Made by a program: the position numbers and the translations under genes. This document shows, piece by piece, positions 1 through 7,591 of a DNA stretch of 64,000 nucleotides. How positions within the stretch are numbered: position 1 is the first letter of the stretch; the number at the start of each line of letters is the position of its first letter. Source of the DNA: Spirosoma linguale DSM 74 (GTDB lineage Bacteria > Bacteroidota > Bacteroidia > Cytophagales > Spirosomataceae); contig CP001769.1 of assembly GCA_000024525.1 (NCBI GenBank), forward strand, positions 4,435,001 through 4,499,000. Direction: 5' to 3'. A model generated the notes under the pieces. It ran no database searches. It was not told where the DNA came from and saw only the letters and a list, made by a program, of their open reading frames with translations.

Positions 1-227
1 CTGACGTATTTAAAGGAGTAGCGAGTAAAGTGGCCTGGAAACAGAAACCCTCCTGGTATATTGTGGCTTCGGAAGACAAGACCATCAATCCCGATCTGGA
101 ACGCTTAATGGCTCAACGGGCAAAGGCCAAAACCACCACGTTAAAGTCATGCCACGTAGCCATGTTGTCCAAGCCCAACCAGGTTCTGGAAGTGATCTTA
201 GAAGCAGCCAATCAGGCTAGTAACTAA
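1..227 (+). CDS. alpha/beta hydrolase, C-terminal part (cut by window start)
   Basis: The reading frame is open to the first base, so this is the 3' end of a gene that begins outside the window. The visible part carries what looks like the acid and histidine of an alpha/beta-hydrolase triad: YIVASEDKTI with the Asp in the turn after a strand, and KSCHVAML with the His about 25 residues before the end. This spacing is typical of the esterase-like hydrolases of the family. The nucleophile elbow lies off the window, so substrate and activity cannot be judged. A GTG in the visible part could be mistaken for a start, but the coding frame clearly continues upstream of it. Confidence 0.7.
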   Translation, partial: DVFKGVASKVAWKQKPSWYIVASEDKTINPDLERLMAQRAKAKTTTLKSCHVAMLSKPNQVLEVILEAANQASN

Positions 228-399
228 GTTAATCGGAAAGTCTTACCTTATCCCACGCCGAATCGGCCGATGACTGAGGTCCCCAGTTGCAGTTTTCTGA
301 AGTAAGGGTACTGATTTATTACCGGACCAAGGTAACTTTATGCATAGAATATACTAAGTGGATTCTCAGAGGATTAGCCATTAAAACAACTCAAATCAG

Positions 400-1242
400 A
401 TGCCAACCCTTAGTCCAATACAAACCGATACGTTCATTTCGGAACAAGGCTTGAATGTCGCTTATAAACATTGGAAAGCGGCCGATACCCCAAAAGGGAT
501 AGTGGTGTTTGCTCATGGCTTTAATTCACACAGCGGCTATTTTCAATGGTCCGCCGAACAGTTAACCGCCCAGCGTTATGACGTATATGGGATTGACTTT
601 CCAGGCAGGGGAGAATCAGATGGAGAAAGGTATTATATTGCTGACTATGAGGATTTTGTAAAAGAGCTTGATAAATTGGTAGATATTGCAAAAGCGGCTC
701 ATCCAGGGTTGCCCATCTTTTTACTAGGACATAGTGCAGGCGGTGTTTTGTCGGCCATTTATGCCCTGGAGCATCAGGATAAGCTCAGCGGGTTTATTTG
801 TGAAAGTTTCGCGTTTCAGGTACCTGCCCCCGATTTTGCGGTGGCTGTATTAAGAGGTATAAGCCACGTATTCCCTCATGCTCATGTACTGCGGCTAAAA
901 AACGAAGATTTTTCACGCGATCAGGCCGTGGTTGACTTTATGAATACTGATCCGCTGATAGCCAACGAAGTTCAGCCTACGAAAACCGTACAGCAATTAT
1001 CGCTTGCCGACGAACGGCTAAAGACTGAAATGGCTTCCATAAAACTACCCCTGCTGATCCTCCACGGTACAGCCGACAAAGCAACCAAACCTAGTGGAAG
1101 TCAGTATTTTTATGACAATGCGTCGTCAACAGACAAAACGCTGAAATTTTATGAGGGCCATTATCACGATTTATTAAATGACATAGACAAGGAAGTTGTC
1201 ATGAATGATATTCTCAACTGGTTAAACAAAAGGACGAACTAA
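400..1242 (+). CDS. alpha/beta hydrolase, monoacylglycerol lipase / lysophospholipase-like
   Basis: A 280-residue cytoplasmic hydrolase of the Hydrolase_4 type (monoglyceride lipase-like), expected to cleave ester bonds of small lipids; the true substrate is unknown. The oxyanion-side motif FAHGFNSHSGYF is at 37-48, GIDFPGRGESDG at 64-75, and the nucleophile elbow GHSAGG at 110-115 gives Ser112. The other triad members are probably Asp226 (HGTADKAT) and His256 (GHYHDLL). No signal peptide or membrane segment is visible. It stands alone on its strand, and two hairpins follow it, so it is probably monocistronic. Family assignment is firm, substrate class is inference. Confidence 0.85.
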   Translation: MPTLSPIQTDTFISEQGLNVAYKHWKAADTPKGIVVFAHGFNSHSGYFQWSAEQLTAQRYDVYGIDFPGRGESDGERYYIADYEDFVKELDKLVDIAKAAHPGLPIFLLGHSAGGVLSAIYALEHQDKLSGFICESFAFQVPAPDFAVAVLRGISHVFPHAHVLRLKNEDFSRDQAVVDFMNTDPLIANEVQPTKTVQQLSLADERLKTEMASIKLPLLILHGTADKATKPSGSQYFYDNASSTDKTLKFYEGHYHDLLNDIDKEVVMNDILNWLNKRTN

Positions 1243-1300
1243 TGCCAAACAACTATTAAACGGGTATAGTCAAAGCGGTAACCCTGTACATCCTTATCGA

Positions 1301-1364
1301 TGGGAAAAGTTAGCGGCAACATCAACTTATAATGCTAAGTTGATGTTGCCGCTAACTTTTCCCA
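1301..1364. repeat. perfect 29-bp inverted repeat, 6-nt loop
   Basis: Arms 1301-1329 and 1336-1364 are perfect reverse complements around the loop TAATGC. The arm starts TGGGAAAAGTTAGCGGCAAC. No T-run follows on either strand, so an ordinary Rho-independent terminator is not the best reading. It lies 58 bp after the hydrolase stop. Confidence 0.85.
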
Positions 1365-1367
1365 AAA

Positions 1368-1400
1368 TCTCACAAATCGCTCCTATTCGAGGAACGCTTA
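1368..1400 (+). repeat. dispersed repeat, core fragment
   Basis: TCTCACAAATCGCTCC followed by a degenerate second half of the first hairpin (TTCGAGGAACG). It matches the first third of the window-wide element best seen at 37898-38045. The downstream part of the element is not recognisable here. Confidence 0.35.
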
Positions 1401-1422
1401 TAATTTATCACATATTCATAAG

Positions 1423-1454
1423 TTGAAAGGCCACCCATAAGCGTGGCCTTTCAA
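1423..1454. terminator. bidirectional terminator-like hairpin
   Basis: Perfect 12-bp stem (TTGAAAGGCCAC at 1423-1434, its complement at 1443-1454) with an 8-nt loop. It lies between two convergent genes, which suits a shared terminator; the following bases are only moderately T-rich. Confidence 0.5.
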
Positions 1455-1639
1455 TTCCCATTTTCATTTCAACAGCCCTGATAATCAAGGCGTGCAAAAT
1501 TACTTTTTCTATTTGGCTTGACGAAAAGTAAGTTAGGAGACATACCTATTGCAGGTATGTCAGTCAGACTGCCGCTTAACTCTAGTACTCGTTTCTGATT
1601 AGCAACAGTTAGTTCGCAACCTAGTTCCTACTTGACCGG

Positions 1640-2053
1640 CTATCGATTCAGAATTTGCTTGAACTCCGCAAAAGAACAGATCGGTACGGGAGGAAACCGA
1701 TTCGTTTCTCGAAGCAGGTTTAGAATGTGGTGATCGTCGGATACCAACCAATCGACACCGGCGGCAATGGCACAGTCCACAAATTTGTTGTCGTCTGGAT
1801 CGGTCGTAACCTGTCCAAAGCGAAAGTAAGGCTCCTGCCGTACATGATTAGGAGCGGCCAGTAAAAGTGAGGTGACCAGCTCAGCCGCCACAGGGCTATA
1901 ATAGTAGCCCGTCATTTCAGCATATTCGAGCAAGATTTCCGTACTGACTACCCAAGTGAACTGATTGGCCGCAAACGCATCATAAAGCCAGCGGTACGAT
2001 CCGTCCCGGGAAATCGACCGGAGTAGACCATTGGTATCGATAACTACTTTCAC
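1640..2053 (-). CDS. PIN-domain RNase toxin (type II TA)
   Basis: A 137-residue PIN-domain protein of the 'putative toxin-antitoxin system toxin component' group, expected to be a Mg-dependent ribonuclease. Acidic residues fit a PIN active site: Asp6 in MKVVIDTNGL, Glu39/Glu43 in STEILLEYAE, Asp93 in DNKFVDCAIAAG, and Asp106/Asp107 in LVSDDHHIL. It starts with GTG, and its first codon overlaps the stop of the upstream small gene by 4 bases (GTGA), so the two are translationally coupled. That is the usual antitoxin-first arrangement. The RNA target is unknown. Confidence 0.8.
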   Translation of the reverse strand: MKVVIDTNGLLRSISRDGSYRWLYDAFAANQFTWVVSTEILLEYAEMTGYYYSPVAAELVTSLLLAAPNHVRQEPYFRFGQVTTDPDDNKFVDCAIAAGVDWLVSDDHHILNLLRETNRFPPVPICSFAEFKQILNR

Positions 2054-2292
2054 TGAGCAGCCCGGATTTGGTCAAGCCGCTGGGTACGGTTCTCAAAGTT
2101 CATTTGCTCTTCAAGTTGAGCAGTGGTCAACCCTTTTTGCTGAATGACCTTTTGAGCCTCTTCTTCGAGCCGAGTCCGGAAATGCTGCATCAGCGTTTGG
2201 CGCATGGCCAACACTTCAGCTTCGCTCATCTCGAAGCTGAACATTTCCAGTAAGGCCAATTGAGCATTGGTTAATCGTGGCGAGACAACCAT
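2050..2292 (-). CDS. antitoxin partner of the PIN toxin
   Basis: An 80-residue, mostly helical, charged protein rich in Gln and Glu, with no family I can name from sequence alone. It is called an antitoxin because it sits directly upstream of, and overlaps, a PIN toxin. I start it at the ATG at 2292 (MVVSPRLTNAQL). A longer frame reaching 2397 would add an unlikely hydrophobic N-terminus and run into a repeat. On the minus strand TAAGTTTG, matching the Bacteroidota -7 motif, lies about 30 bp upstream of this ATG (2323-2330). No matching -33 element is clear. Confidence 0.6.
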   Translation of the reverse strand: MVVSPRLTNAQLALLEMFSFEMSEAEVLAMRQTLMQHFRTRLEEEAQKVIQQKGLTTAQLEEQMNFENRTQRLDQIRAAQ

Positions 2293-2396
2293 AACGATAG
2301 CGAGAAAAGATAAACTAATATACAAACTTAACGAAAACCCCCGGTTTGTGAGTTCGAACGCTACTGATGACGTTGGACAGGTACTAAAAACCAGCA

Positions 2397-2573
2397 TCTC
2401 AGTAAAAGCTCCGAATTGAGACGAAGGATGGTTCAGATAGTTGCTTCATCAATGGGGCATTAAATTGAACAACCTCTTTTAATAACTATCAAGTGGCCAG
2501 CAGCCGGTGCCGCACCGGCGGACCGTGCCGACCCGGGTCTGTCCCTCGCCACCGCTGTACTATCCGTAGCATA
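2397..2573 (+). repeat. dispersed repeat with interrupted right end
   Basis: Core 2397-2460 reads TCTCAGTAAAAGCTCC, TGAGACGAAGG, TTGCTTCATCAATGGGGC. The right terminal repeat seems split: AATAACTATCAAG at 2481-2493, then about 70 GC-rich bases, then CGTAGCATACGA at 2565-2576. The core overlaps the upstream edge of the PIN module. Confidence 0.55.
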
Positions 2574-2620
2574 CGACATTCAGTTATTGAAATGTAGAAA
2601 TTAAAAAAAACGACTTTCCC

Positions 2621-2652
2621 TTGTTTGTAAAATATACTAAATAGTATATTTG
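2621..2652 (+). promoter_or_regulatory. promoter and autoregulatory operator of the tetR-type gene
   Basis: TTGTTTG at 2621-2627 and TATATTTG at 2645-2652 match the Bacteroidota -33 (TTTG) and -7 (TAnnTTTG) elements with suitable spacing. A perfect palindrome of two 9-bp arms around AAAT (2630-2651) overlaps the -7 box. It has the same centre-and-arm layout as the palindromes at 3279-3328, which suggests autorepression. Confidence 0.65.
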
Positions 2653-2671
2653 TATCAACCTAAGGAATACC

Positions 2672-3262
2672 ATGTTCACAAAAGCAGAAAAGACAAAGCA
2701 GTTTATACTGGAAACGGCTATGCCTTTGTACAATACGAAGGGAATAGCCGGCGTGAGTATCGATGATGTACTGGCCGCTACAAAGCTGACGAAAGGATGC
2801 CTGTACGGCCATTTTCAGAGTAAAGATGATCTCTCTGAACAGGTGATCGACCTTTCGCTTCGAAAAACGGCTGATCAGATGCGCCTGGCCGTTTATACTG
2901 CTAAAACGGCAAAAGCGAAAGTATCCGCCTTCCTGGACTTTTACAAAGACCCGATTCAGACCCCCATACCCGGCGGTTGCCCCATTTTCAATACGGCCGT
3001 TGAAGCAGATGATAGTTATCCGCTCATCAAACAAAAGGTGGCGGCAACCATTAAAGCCGGTCAGCAGGAGCTTACTCAGGTACTGGAAGAAGGCATACAA
3101 AACGGCGAGTTCTCAGCTAAACTGGATGCGAAAGTCTTTGCCTTTAAACTGGTAGCTGCCATAGAGGGCGGCCTTATTCTGTGCAGAGCCCTGGATACGG
3201 CCGCACCAATGCACGCATTGATCAAAAGCCTGAAAGCCGAACTCAACCAGTACAAGCCTTAA
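2672..3262 (+). CDS. TetR/AcrR family transcriptional regulator
   Basis: A 196-residue one-component repressor. The N-terminal TetR HTH lies at about 9-56: IAGVSIDDVLAATKL is the recognition-helix region, then TKGCLYGHFQSKDDL. The C-terminal ligand domain includes PGGCPIFNTAVEADD (about 100-114), a sequence typical of TetR_C_6-like regulators. The start at 2672 follows a good promoter and an A-rich leader. It sits upstream of, and parallel to, the SDR operon. Similar palindromes precede both, so it probably represses itself and that operon until a small, perhaps electrophilic, ligand binds. The ligand is not deducible. Confidence 0.85.
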   Translation: MFTKAEKTKQFILETAMPLYNTKGIAGVSIDDVLAATKLTKGCLYGHFQSKDDLSEQVIDLSLRKTADQMRLAVYTAKTAKAKVSAFLDFYKDPIQTPIPGGCPIFNTAVEADDSYPLIKQKVAATIKAGQQELTQVLEEGIQNGEFSAKLDAKVFAFKLVAAIEGGLILCRALDTAAPMHALIKSLKAELNQYKP

Positions 3263-3278
3263 TTTTTTTGCCCATAAA

Positions 3279-3328
3279 TATACCATTTTGTCTATTTTAT
3301 TTTGTCCAAAAATAGACCAAATGGTATA
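3279..3328. promoter_or_regulatory. paired TetR operator palindromes before the SDR operon
   Basis: Two 20-bp arms (3279-3298 and 3309-3328) are inverted copies with one mismatch. Each arm is itself an imperfect palindrome of the form TAGACC-AAAT-GGTATA. The site upstream of the regulator gene (TATACT-AAAT-AGTATA) follows the same pattern. This is what a divergent pair of TetR sites would look like, placed about 75 bp upstream of the SDR start. Confidence 0.6.
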
Positions 3329-3400
3329 AAATTAAAATATGTACAACAAGCTACTTACCCATTAATTAATCAAAGTCCATTTTTTTAATAATCACAGAAC

Positions 3401-4126
3401 ATGAAAACAACAGGAAACACCGTGTTTATCAGCGGAGGAAGTGCGGGGATCGGGCTAGCCATTGCCCAAAAACTGAGCGCCGAAGGCAATCGAATCATCA
3501 TTAATGGCCGTAACCCCGACAGGTTGCAAAAAGCCTTATCTGAACTTAAGGATGCAGTAGCCATTCAGGGAGATCTTTCACTGGAAACGGATCGGGTTCG
3601 TATCGCTCGTGAACTGGCCGAACAGTACCCGGACGTCAATATCATTGTCAACAATGCGGGGGCTGCGTTCATGAATAATCTGAGCGACAGCGCCAATAAC
3701 GCGGCCGAAAAGGCGTATCAGGAGATCAATACCAACTATCTGAGCATTATCCATTTTACGTCGCTGGTGCTGCCCCTGTTACTGAAGCAGGACGATGCGG
3801 CCATCGTAAACGTAACCTCCATCGCGGTTTTTAGGGGAAACAAATTTCTGCCAACCTATGCCGCCAGCAAGGCCGCCCTGCACAGCTACACACAGGGCCT
3901 GAGAGACACGTTTGCCGATAATAATAAGCTGAACATCTATGAAGTGTACCCGCCCCTGGTCAATACGGAGTTTTCGGCAGAAATAGGAGGTGCCAATGGC
4001 ATTCCGGCGTCGGAAGTAGCCGACGAGCTTTTCCTGGCCTTGGCCCAAAACCAGTTTGAAGTACCGGTTGGTGAAACAAAGCACATTCATCAATTAACAG
4101 CGCAAATTTCAGCCAATACGCACTGA
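3401..4126 (+). CDS. SDR-family oxidoreductase (DltE-like)
   Basis: A 241-residue classical short-chain dehydrogenase/reductase, cytoplasmic, using NAD(P)H. The cofactor motif SGGSAGIG is at 11-18 and NNAG at 84-87; the catalytic set is Ser140, Tyr153 and Lys157 (YAASK). The sequence around these sites resembles the DltE-like 'uncharacterised oxidoreductase' group. It is first of four closely spaced genes (gaps of 40, 12 and 9 bp up to 6944) downstream of a TetR gene. The operon therefore looks like an inducible detoxification or small-molecule reduction unit. The substrate is unknown. Confidence 0.85.
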   Translation: MKTTGNTVFISGGSAGIGLAIAQKLSAEGNRIIINGRNPDRLQKALSELKDAVAIQGDLSLETDRVRIARELAEQYPDVNIIVNNAGAAFMNNLSDSANNAAEKAYQEINTNYLSIIHFTSLVLPLLLKQDDAAIVNVTSIAVFRGNKFLPTYAASKAALHSYTQGLRDTFADNNKLNIYEVYPPLVNTEFSAEIGGANGIPASEVADELFLALAQNQFEVPVGETKHIHQLTAQISANTH

Positions 4127-4166
4127 GTACAGTCGGCCAGCCATTTCTCACGATTCAAACCCAATC

Positions 4167-5015
4167 ATGACAACCTATCCGTCAACCTACGCTACGGTAC
4201 CAACTGAGTTCATTACCGCTGCCAATGGCATCACCTTTGCCTATCGCCGACTTGGCCAGAAACAGGCGGTTCCGATCATTTACTTCGGTCACCTGACGTC
4301 TAATCTGGACAATGCAGACCCCCGCATCATGGATGCACTGGCCGCCCAGCACGAAATCATTTCCTTCGATTACCGGGGCGTGGGCGCCACATCGGGTAAC
4401 GATGCCGAAACTATTGCCGATATGGCGAAAGACGGACTGGCGTTTATCAAGGCGCTGGGCTACGAAAAAGTAGATATTCTGGCCTTCTCGATGGGCGGTT
4501 TTATCATTCAGGAACTGATGGCGATGGAACCTACCCTGGTGCGTAAACTGATTCTGGCCGGCACGGGCCCACGGGGTGGCGAAGGCATCAGCGATGTGGT
4601 TAGGCTTACGTACCTGGACATAGCCAAGGCTTTGTTTACGTTCGTGGACCCCAAATTTTACCTGTTTTTTAACTCGACCGACGCGGGCAAACAGGCTGCC
4701 CGTCTGTTCCTGGATCGCCTGAAGGAACGGACTGAAAACCGTGATACGGCGGTCGGATTCGGAACGTTACAAACGCAGCTCCACGCCATCAAAGTATGGG
4801 GACACGAGCCACCCGCCGACTTGTCGGTTTTTACATTACCGGTGTTGGTGATCAATGGCGATAACGACAGAATGGTGCCTACGCCTAACTCCTACGATCT
4901 GGCCAAACGGCTCCCTAACGCGCAGTTGCACATTTATGAAAATGCCGCCCACGGTGCCCTTTTCCAGTATCACGAAGATTTTGTAAAACGCGCTTTGGCT
5001 TTTTACGCTGCCTGA
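4167..5015 (+). CDS. alpha/beta hydrolase
   Basis: A 282-residue alpha/beta-hydrolase of the esterase / haloperoxidase-like type. The elbow FSMGG puts the nucleophile at Ser108; the acid is Asp232 or Asp234 (INGDNDRMV) and the base His262 (NAAHGALFQ). No signal peptide is seen, so it should act in the cytoplasm. It is the second gene of the TetR-flanked operon, 40 bp after the SDR. Pairing a reductase with a hydrolase is common in xenobiotic-response operons. The actual ester or lactone substrate is not indicated. Confidence 0.8.
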   Translation: MTTYPSTYATVPTEFITAANGITFAYRRLGQKQAVPIIYFGHLTSNLDNADPRIMDALAAQHEIISFDYRGVGATSGNDAETIADMAKDGLAFIKALGYEKVDILAFSMGGFIIQELMAMEPTLVRKLILAGTGPRGGEGISDVVRLTYLDIAKALFTFVDPKFYLFFNSTDAGKQAARLFLDRLKERTENRDTAVGFGTLQTQLHAIKVWGHEPPADLSVFTLPVLVINGDNDRMVPTPNSYDLAKRLPNAQLHIYENAAHGALFQYHEDFVKRALAFYAA

Positions 5016-5054
5016 TCGCTAAAAATCATGACAAGACAAAAACCGTACAAAACC

Positions 5055-5933
5055 ATGAAAAAAGCAATAATACTCCTCGCACTAGGTCTGATCGCTGGCA
5101 CCAGTGCACAGGCTCAAACGATCGCCTTAAAACCCCAACCGGTTACGACCAGCGTACCCTCAGAAAAGCATATCTCGTCGTCAATCCTGTTGTGGGTGCG
5201 GACCGACAAACCCCGTCAGGCTGGGATGGAACGCTGGAAAGGCCCACATTCGAAGATCATCTCGGCGAACAAGGGACTGGAAGAGTACCGGCAGATTCAC
5301 TTGACGGAAACCAATCCGGGCTTGTGGCCCGCCGTCAACGGGGTTGAAACCAGCATACCCGCCAACCGGAAAATAGATGGCATCGCCGACGTAACGCTGA
5401 AGAATATATTCTCCATTTTCAGAGGTAAAAAGCAAAACAAACTAGCCTATGCGGATGAAGTAAACCTATTCAAACGCACCATTCTGTACGCAGCTCTGGG
5501 CGCTACTTCCCGCTGGTACGCGGTCAATCCGACCAATGAAAAAACAGGAGCCCGCAGCGTTGTCTTTTTCCGCATCAAAGAAGGCGTAGACAAAAAGGAT
5601 TTTGCCAGGTTTATCAACCAGGAATTAACCCCGATTCTGGCCAATACCGGAGTCCTGACCGAACTGAGGCCCAAGGTATATATGCCCTGGAAACAAAAGC
5701 AGTGGGATACCCCCAATGTAGCCCATGACAACCCGAAGAAAGTACAGTTTCAGGCGTCGGTCATGCTGGGTTTTGCCAATAAGAAAGCAATGACTGATTT
5801 TTTTGCCAGCGATGCGGTCAATAAACTAGCGGGAAAACTGGCGGCCTATACGTCGGCTGTTCACGCCTACGAAATAGCCGAAACACTGACCTACGTTAAA
5901 GACGGTAAACAACTGGACCACTATCAGAACTAA
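5055..5933 (+). CDS. secreted EthD-like / dimeric alpha-beta barrel protein
   Basis: About 292 residues with a clear signal peptide (KKAIILLALGLIAGTSAQAQ). I start it at the ATG at 5055, where the signal peptide begins; an ATG at 5028 would add nine polar residues in front. Just after the signal, ILLWVRTDKP followed by ERWKGPHSKII resembles the first strand and the RW-GPH motif of EthD-type dimeric alpha/beta barrels. A second related half may start near VVFFRIKEG. It lies between a hydrolase and an oxidoreductase in the same operon. The family call is tentative and the biochemical role is unknown. Confidence 0.5.
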   Translation: MKKAIILLALGLIAGTSAQAQTIALKPQPVTTSVPSEKHISSSILLWVRTDKPRQAGMERWKGPHSKIISANKGLEEYRQIHLTETNPGLWPAVNGVETSIPANRKIDGIADVTLKNIFSIFRGKKQNKLAYADEVNLFKRTILYAALGATSRWYAVNPTNEKTGARSVVFFRIKEGVDKKDFARFINQELTPILANTGVLTELRPKVYMPWKQKQWDTPNVAHDNPKKVQFQASVMLGFANKKAMTDFFASDAVNKLAGKLAAYTSAVHAYEIAETLTYVKDGKQLDHYQN

Positions 5934-5942
5934 AACAAGACC

Positions 5943-6944
5943 ATGAAAGCATTCCTGATTAACAAATACGACAAAGCAGTGACTATGCAACTTGCAGACG
6001 TACCTGAGCCATTGGTGAATGACACGGATATACTCGTTGATGTTCACGCGGCCGGGCTAAACCTGCTGGATTCCAAAGTGAAATCAGGCGAGTTTAAGCT
6101 GATTTTACCGTACAAATTCCCGCTGATCATGGGCCACGATGTGGCTGGCGTCGTTACGCAGGTGGGCAAACGGGTGAAGAAATTCAAGGTTGGCGATGAG
6201 ATCTACGCCCGGCCAGCCGATGGCCGGATTGGTACCTTCGCCGAGCGCATTGCCATCGACGAAAACGACGTAGCCCTGAAACCAAAAAACATCTCGATGG
6301 TGGAAGCCGCTTCCCTGCCGCTGGTTGCGCTGACTGCCTGGCAATCGCTGGTTGAGCTGGCTCACCTGAAAAAAGGGCAAAGTGTGTTCATCCAGGCCGG
6401 TTCCGGCGGGGTAGGTACCATTGCCATTCAGCTTGCCAAACACCTGGGGGCCAAGGTCGCTACCACCGCCGGAGTCGCCAGTTTCGACGCGTTAAAAAAG
6501 CTGGGCGCTGATGTGCTGATCGATTACAAGACCCAGGACTTTGAAACGCTCCTGACCAACTACGACGTCGTACTGAACAGCCAGGACACAAAAACCCTCG
6601 AAAAATCGCTGACCGTAGTGAAACCCGGCGGCACAGTCGTCTCCATTTCAGGTCCGCCCACGGGCGATCTGGCGGTGCAGAAAAACGCGCCCTGGTTCGT
6701 AAAAATCGTTATGGGCTTACTAAGCATGGGTATCCGGGGAAAAGCCAAAAAGCGGAACATCGATTATCAATTCCTGTTCATGCGGGCCAGTGGCCAGCAA
6801 CTGACCGAAATTGGTAAACTGGTGGAAGCGGGTATCATCAAACCCGTCGTGGACAAGGTGTATCCGTTCGGGCAGGCCAACGACGCCCTGGCTTATGTGG
6901 AAAGTGGCCGGGCCAAAGGAAAAGTAGTCATCAGCTTAAAATAA
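5943..6944 (+). CDS. NAD(P)-dependent MDR oxidoreductase (quinone reductase-like)
   Basis: A 333-residue zinc-free medium-chain dehydrogenase/reductase. The GroES-like half includes GHDVAGVVTQVGKRVKKFKVGDEIYA (about 64-89, quoted in part). The Rossmann half carries AGSGGVGTIAIQLAKHLGAK starting near 152. No Cys/His zinc-site pattern is visible, as in quinone oxidoreductase and enoyl-reductase-like members. It is last in the TetR-flanked operon, 9 bp after the EthD-like gene. It probably reduces quinones or alpha,beta-unsaturated carbonyls, by family resemblance only. Confidence 0.8.
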   Translation: MKAFLINKYDKAVTMQLADVPEPLVNDTDILVDVHAAGLNLLDSKVKSGEFKLILPYKFPLIMGHDVAGVVTQVGKRVKKFKVGDEIYARPADGRIGTFAERIAIDENDVALKPKNISMVEAASLPLVALTAWQSLVELAHLKKGQSVFIQAGSGGVGTIAIQLAKHLGAKVATTAGVASFDALKKLGADVLIDYKTQDFETLLTNYDVVLNSQDTKTLEKSLTVVKPGGTVVSISGPPTGDLAVQKNAPWFVKIVMGLLSMGIRGKAKKRNIDYQFLFMRASGQQLTEIGKLVEAGIIKPVVDKVYPFGQANDALAYVESGRAKGKVVISLK

Positions 6945-7012
6945 ATCAGTCACTAATCCCCGTTTAAAGCCCGGCGAATCTCCTCTACTGGCTCAAAAGC
7001 AGGCAACAAATC

Positions 7013-7285
7013 ATGAAGGCAGTTCGATTCCACCAAACCGGTAAGCCCGACGTCCTGGTATACGAAAACGTACCTATCCGATCGCCCAAGCCGGGTGAAG
7101 TACTGAGTCAAATTGAATGTATTGTCCTAAACTAAACCGATATGATCCGCTGTCGTGGCGACGAATACCCCGAGCCGTCGCTGGTACCGTTAACCATCGT
7201 TGTTGAACTGGCGGGAACGGTAGAAGCCCTGAGCGAGGGTGTCTATTTTATCCCTGTAGGTAGGGACGCGTATGTGACTGATTGA
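7013..7285 (+). pseudogene. broken NADPH:quinone oxidoreductase N-terminus
   Basis: The frame starts MKAVRFHQTGKPDVLVYENV, the usual start of a second MDR quinone reductase. A TAA at 7133-7135 stands where the family has Tyr of the NYTDMI motif. The same frame resumes with TDMIRCRGDEYPEPS and VELAGTVEALSEGV, so this is one nonsense change without a shift. Homology stops near 7270, exactly where a copy of the dispersed repeat begins; the last residues up to the stop at 7285 are repeat sequence. It is a decayed partner of the upstream operon. Confidence 0.75.
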
Positions 7286-7363
7286 ATTAGACAGAAGTTA
7301 AAAAGTGGGTGTCTCACAATTCGCTTCTAAGTGAGACGGTTAAACGTTCATAACTGTGCATGC
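7271..7363 (+). repeat. dispersed repeat with left end
   Basis: Left end TATGTGACTGATTGAATTAG at 7271, core GTCTCACAATTCGCTTC with TAAGTGAGACGG to about 7338, then TAACTGTGCATGC at 7351-7363 as a probable shortened right end. It lies directly against the 3' breakpoint of the quinone-reductase remnant. Confidence 0.6.
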
Positions 7364-7591
7364 TTAATTAGCCAGCCACGTCCGCGTCCTGACCCCTCCG
7401 CTTCAGCGTACTGATGGCACAATGGAAACCGTATAAAGGTCTCAATCTCCCTTTCCAAATAAAAGCCACATAGCTACTCTAACTGATTACCTTGCTTTTT
7501 TCTTATTGCTCGTCCATAACTGAACTATCAGTATCAAAAGATAGTTATATTACTATCAAATGAGACTACATACGCTCGTTGATGACACAAC
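7286..7591. other. intergenic region before the first Xre/RES module
   Basis: The first part is the repeat copy. From 7364 to 7591 I see no gene. The last 60 bases are AT-rich with two TATCAAA/ATAGTTAT stretches and probably hold the promoter of the antitoxin-toxin pair, but no exact TAnnTTTG box stands out. Confidence 0.5.

Larger units (their letters stand above)
1243..1639. other. intergenic region with two hairpins and a repeat core
   Basis: Between the hydrolase and the convergent PIN toxin I see no gene. The stretch holds a perfect 29-bp inverted repeat, a weak copy of the window-wide repeat core and a 12-bp terminator-like hairpin (each listed separately). The rest, about 1455-1639, shows nothing I can name. 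Confidence 0.6.
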
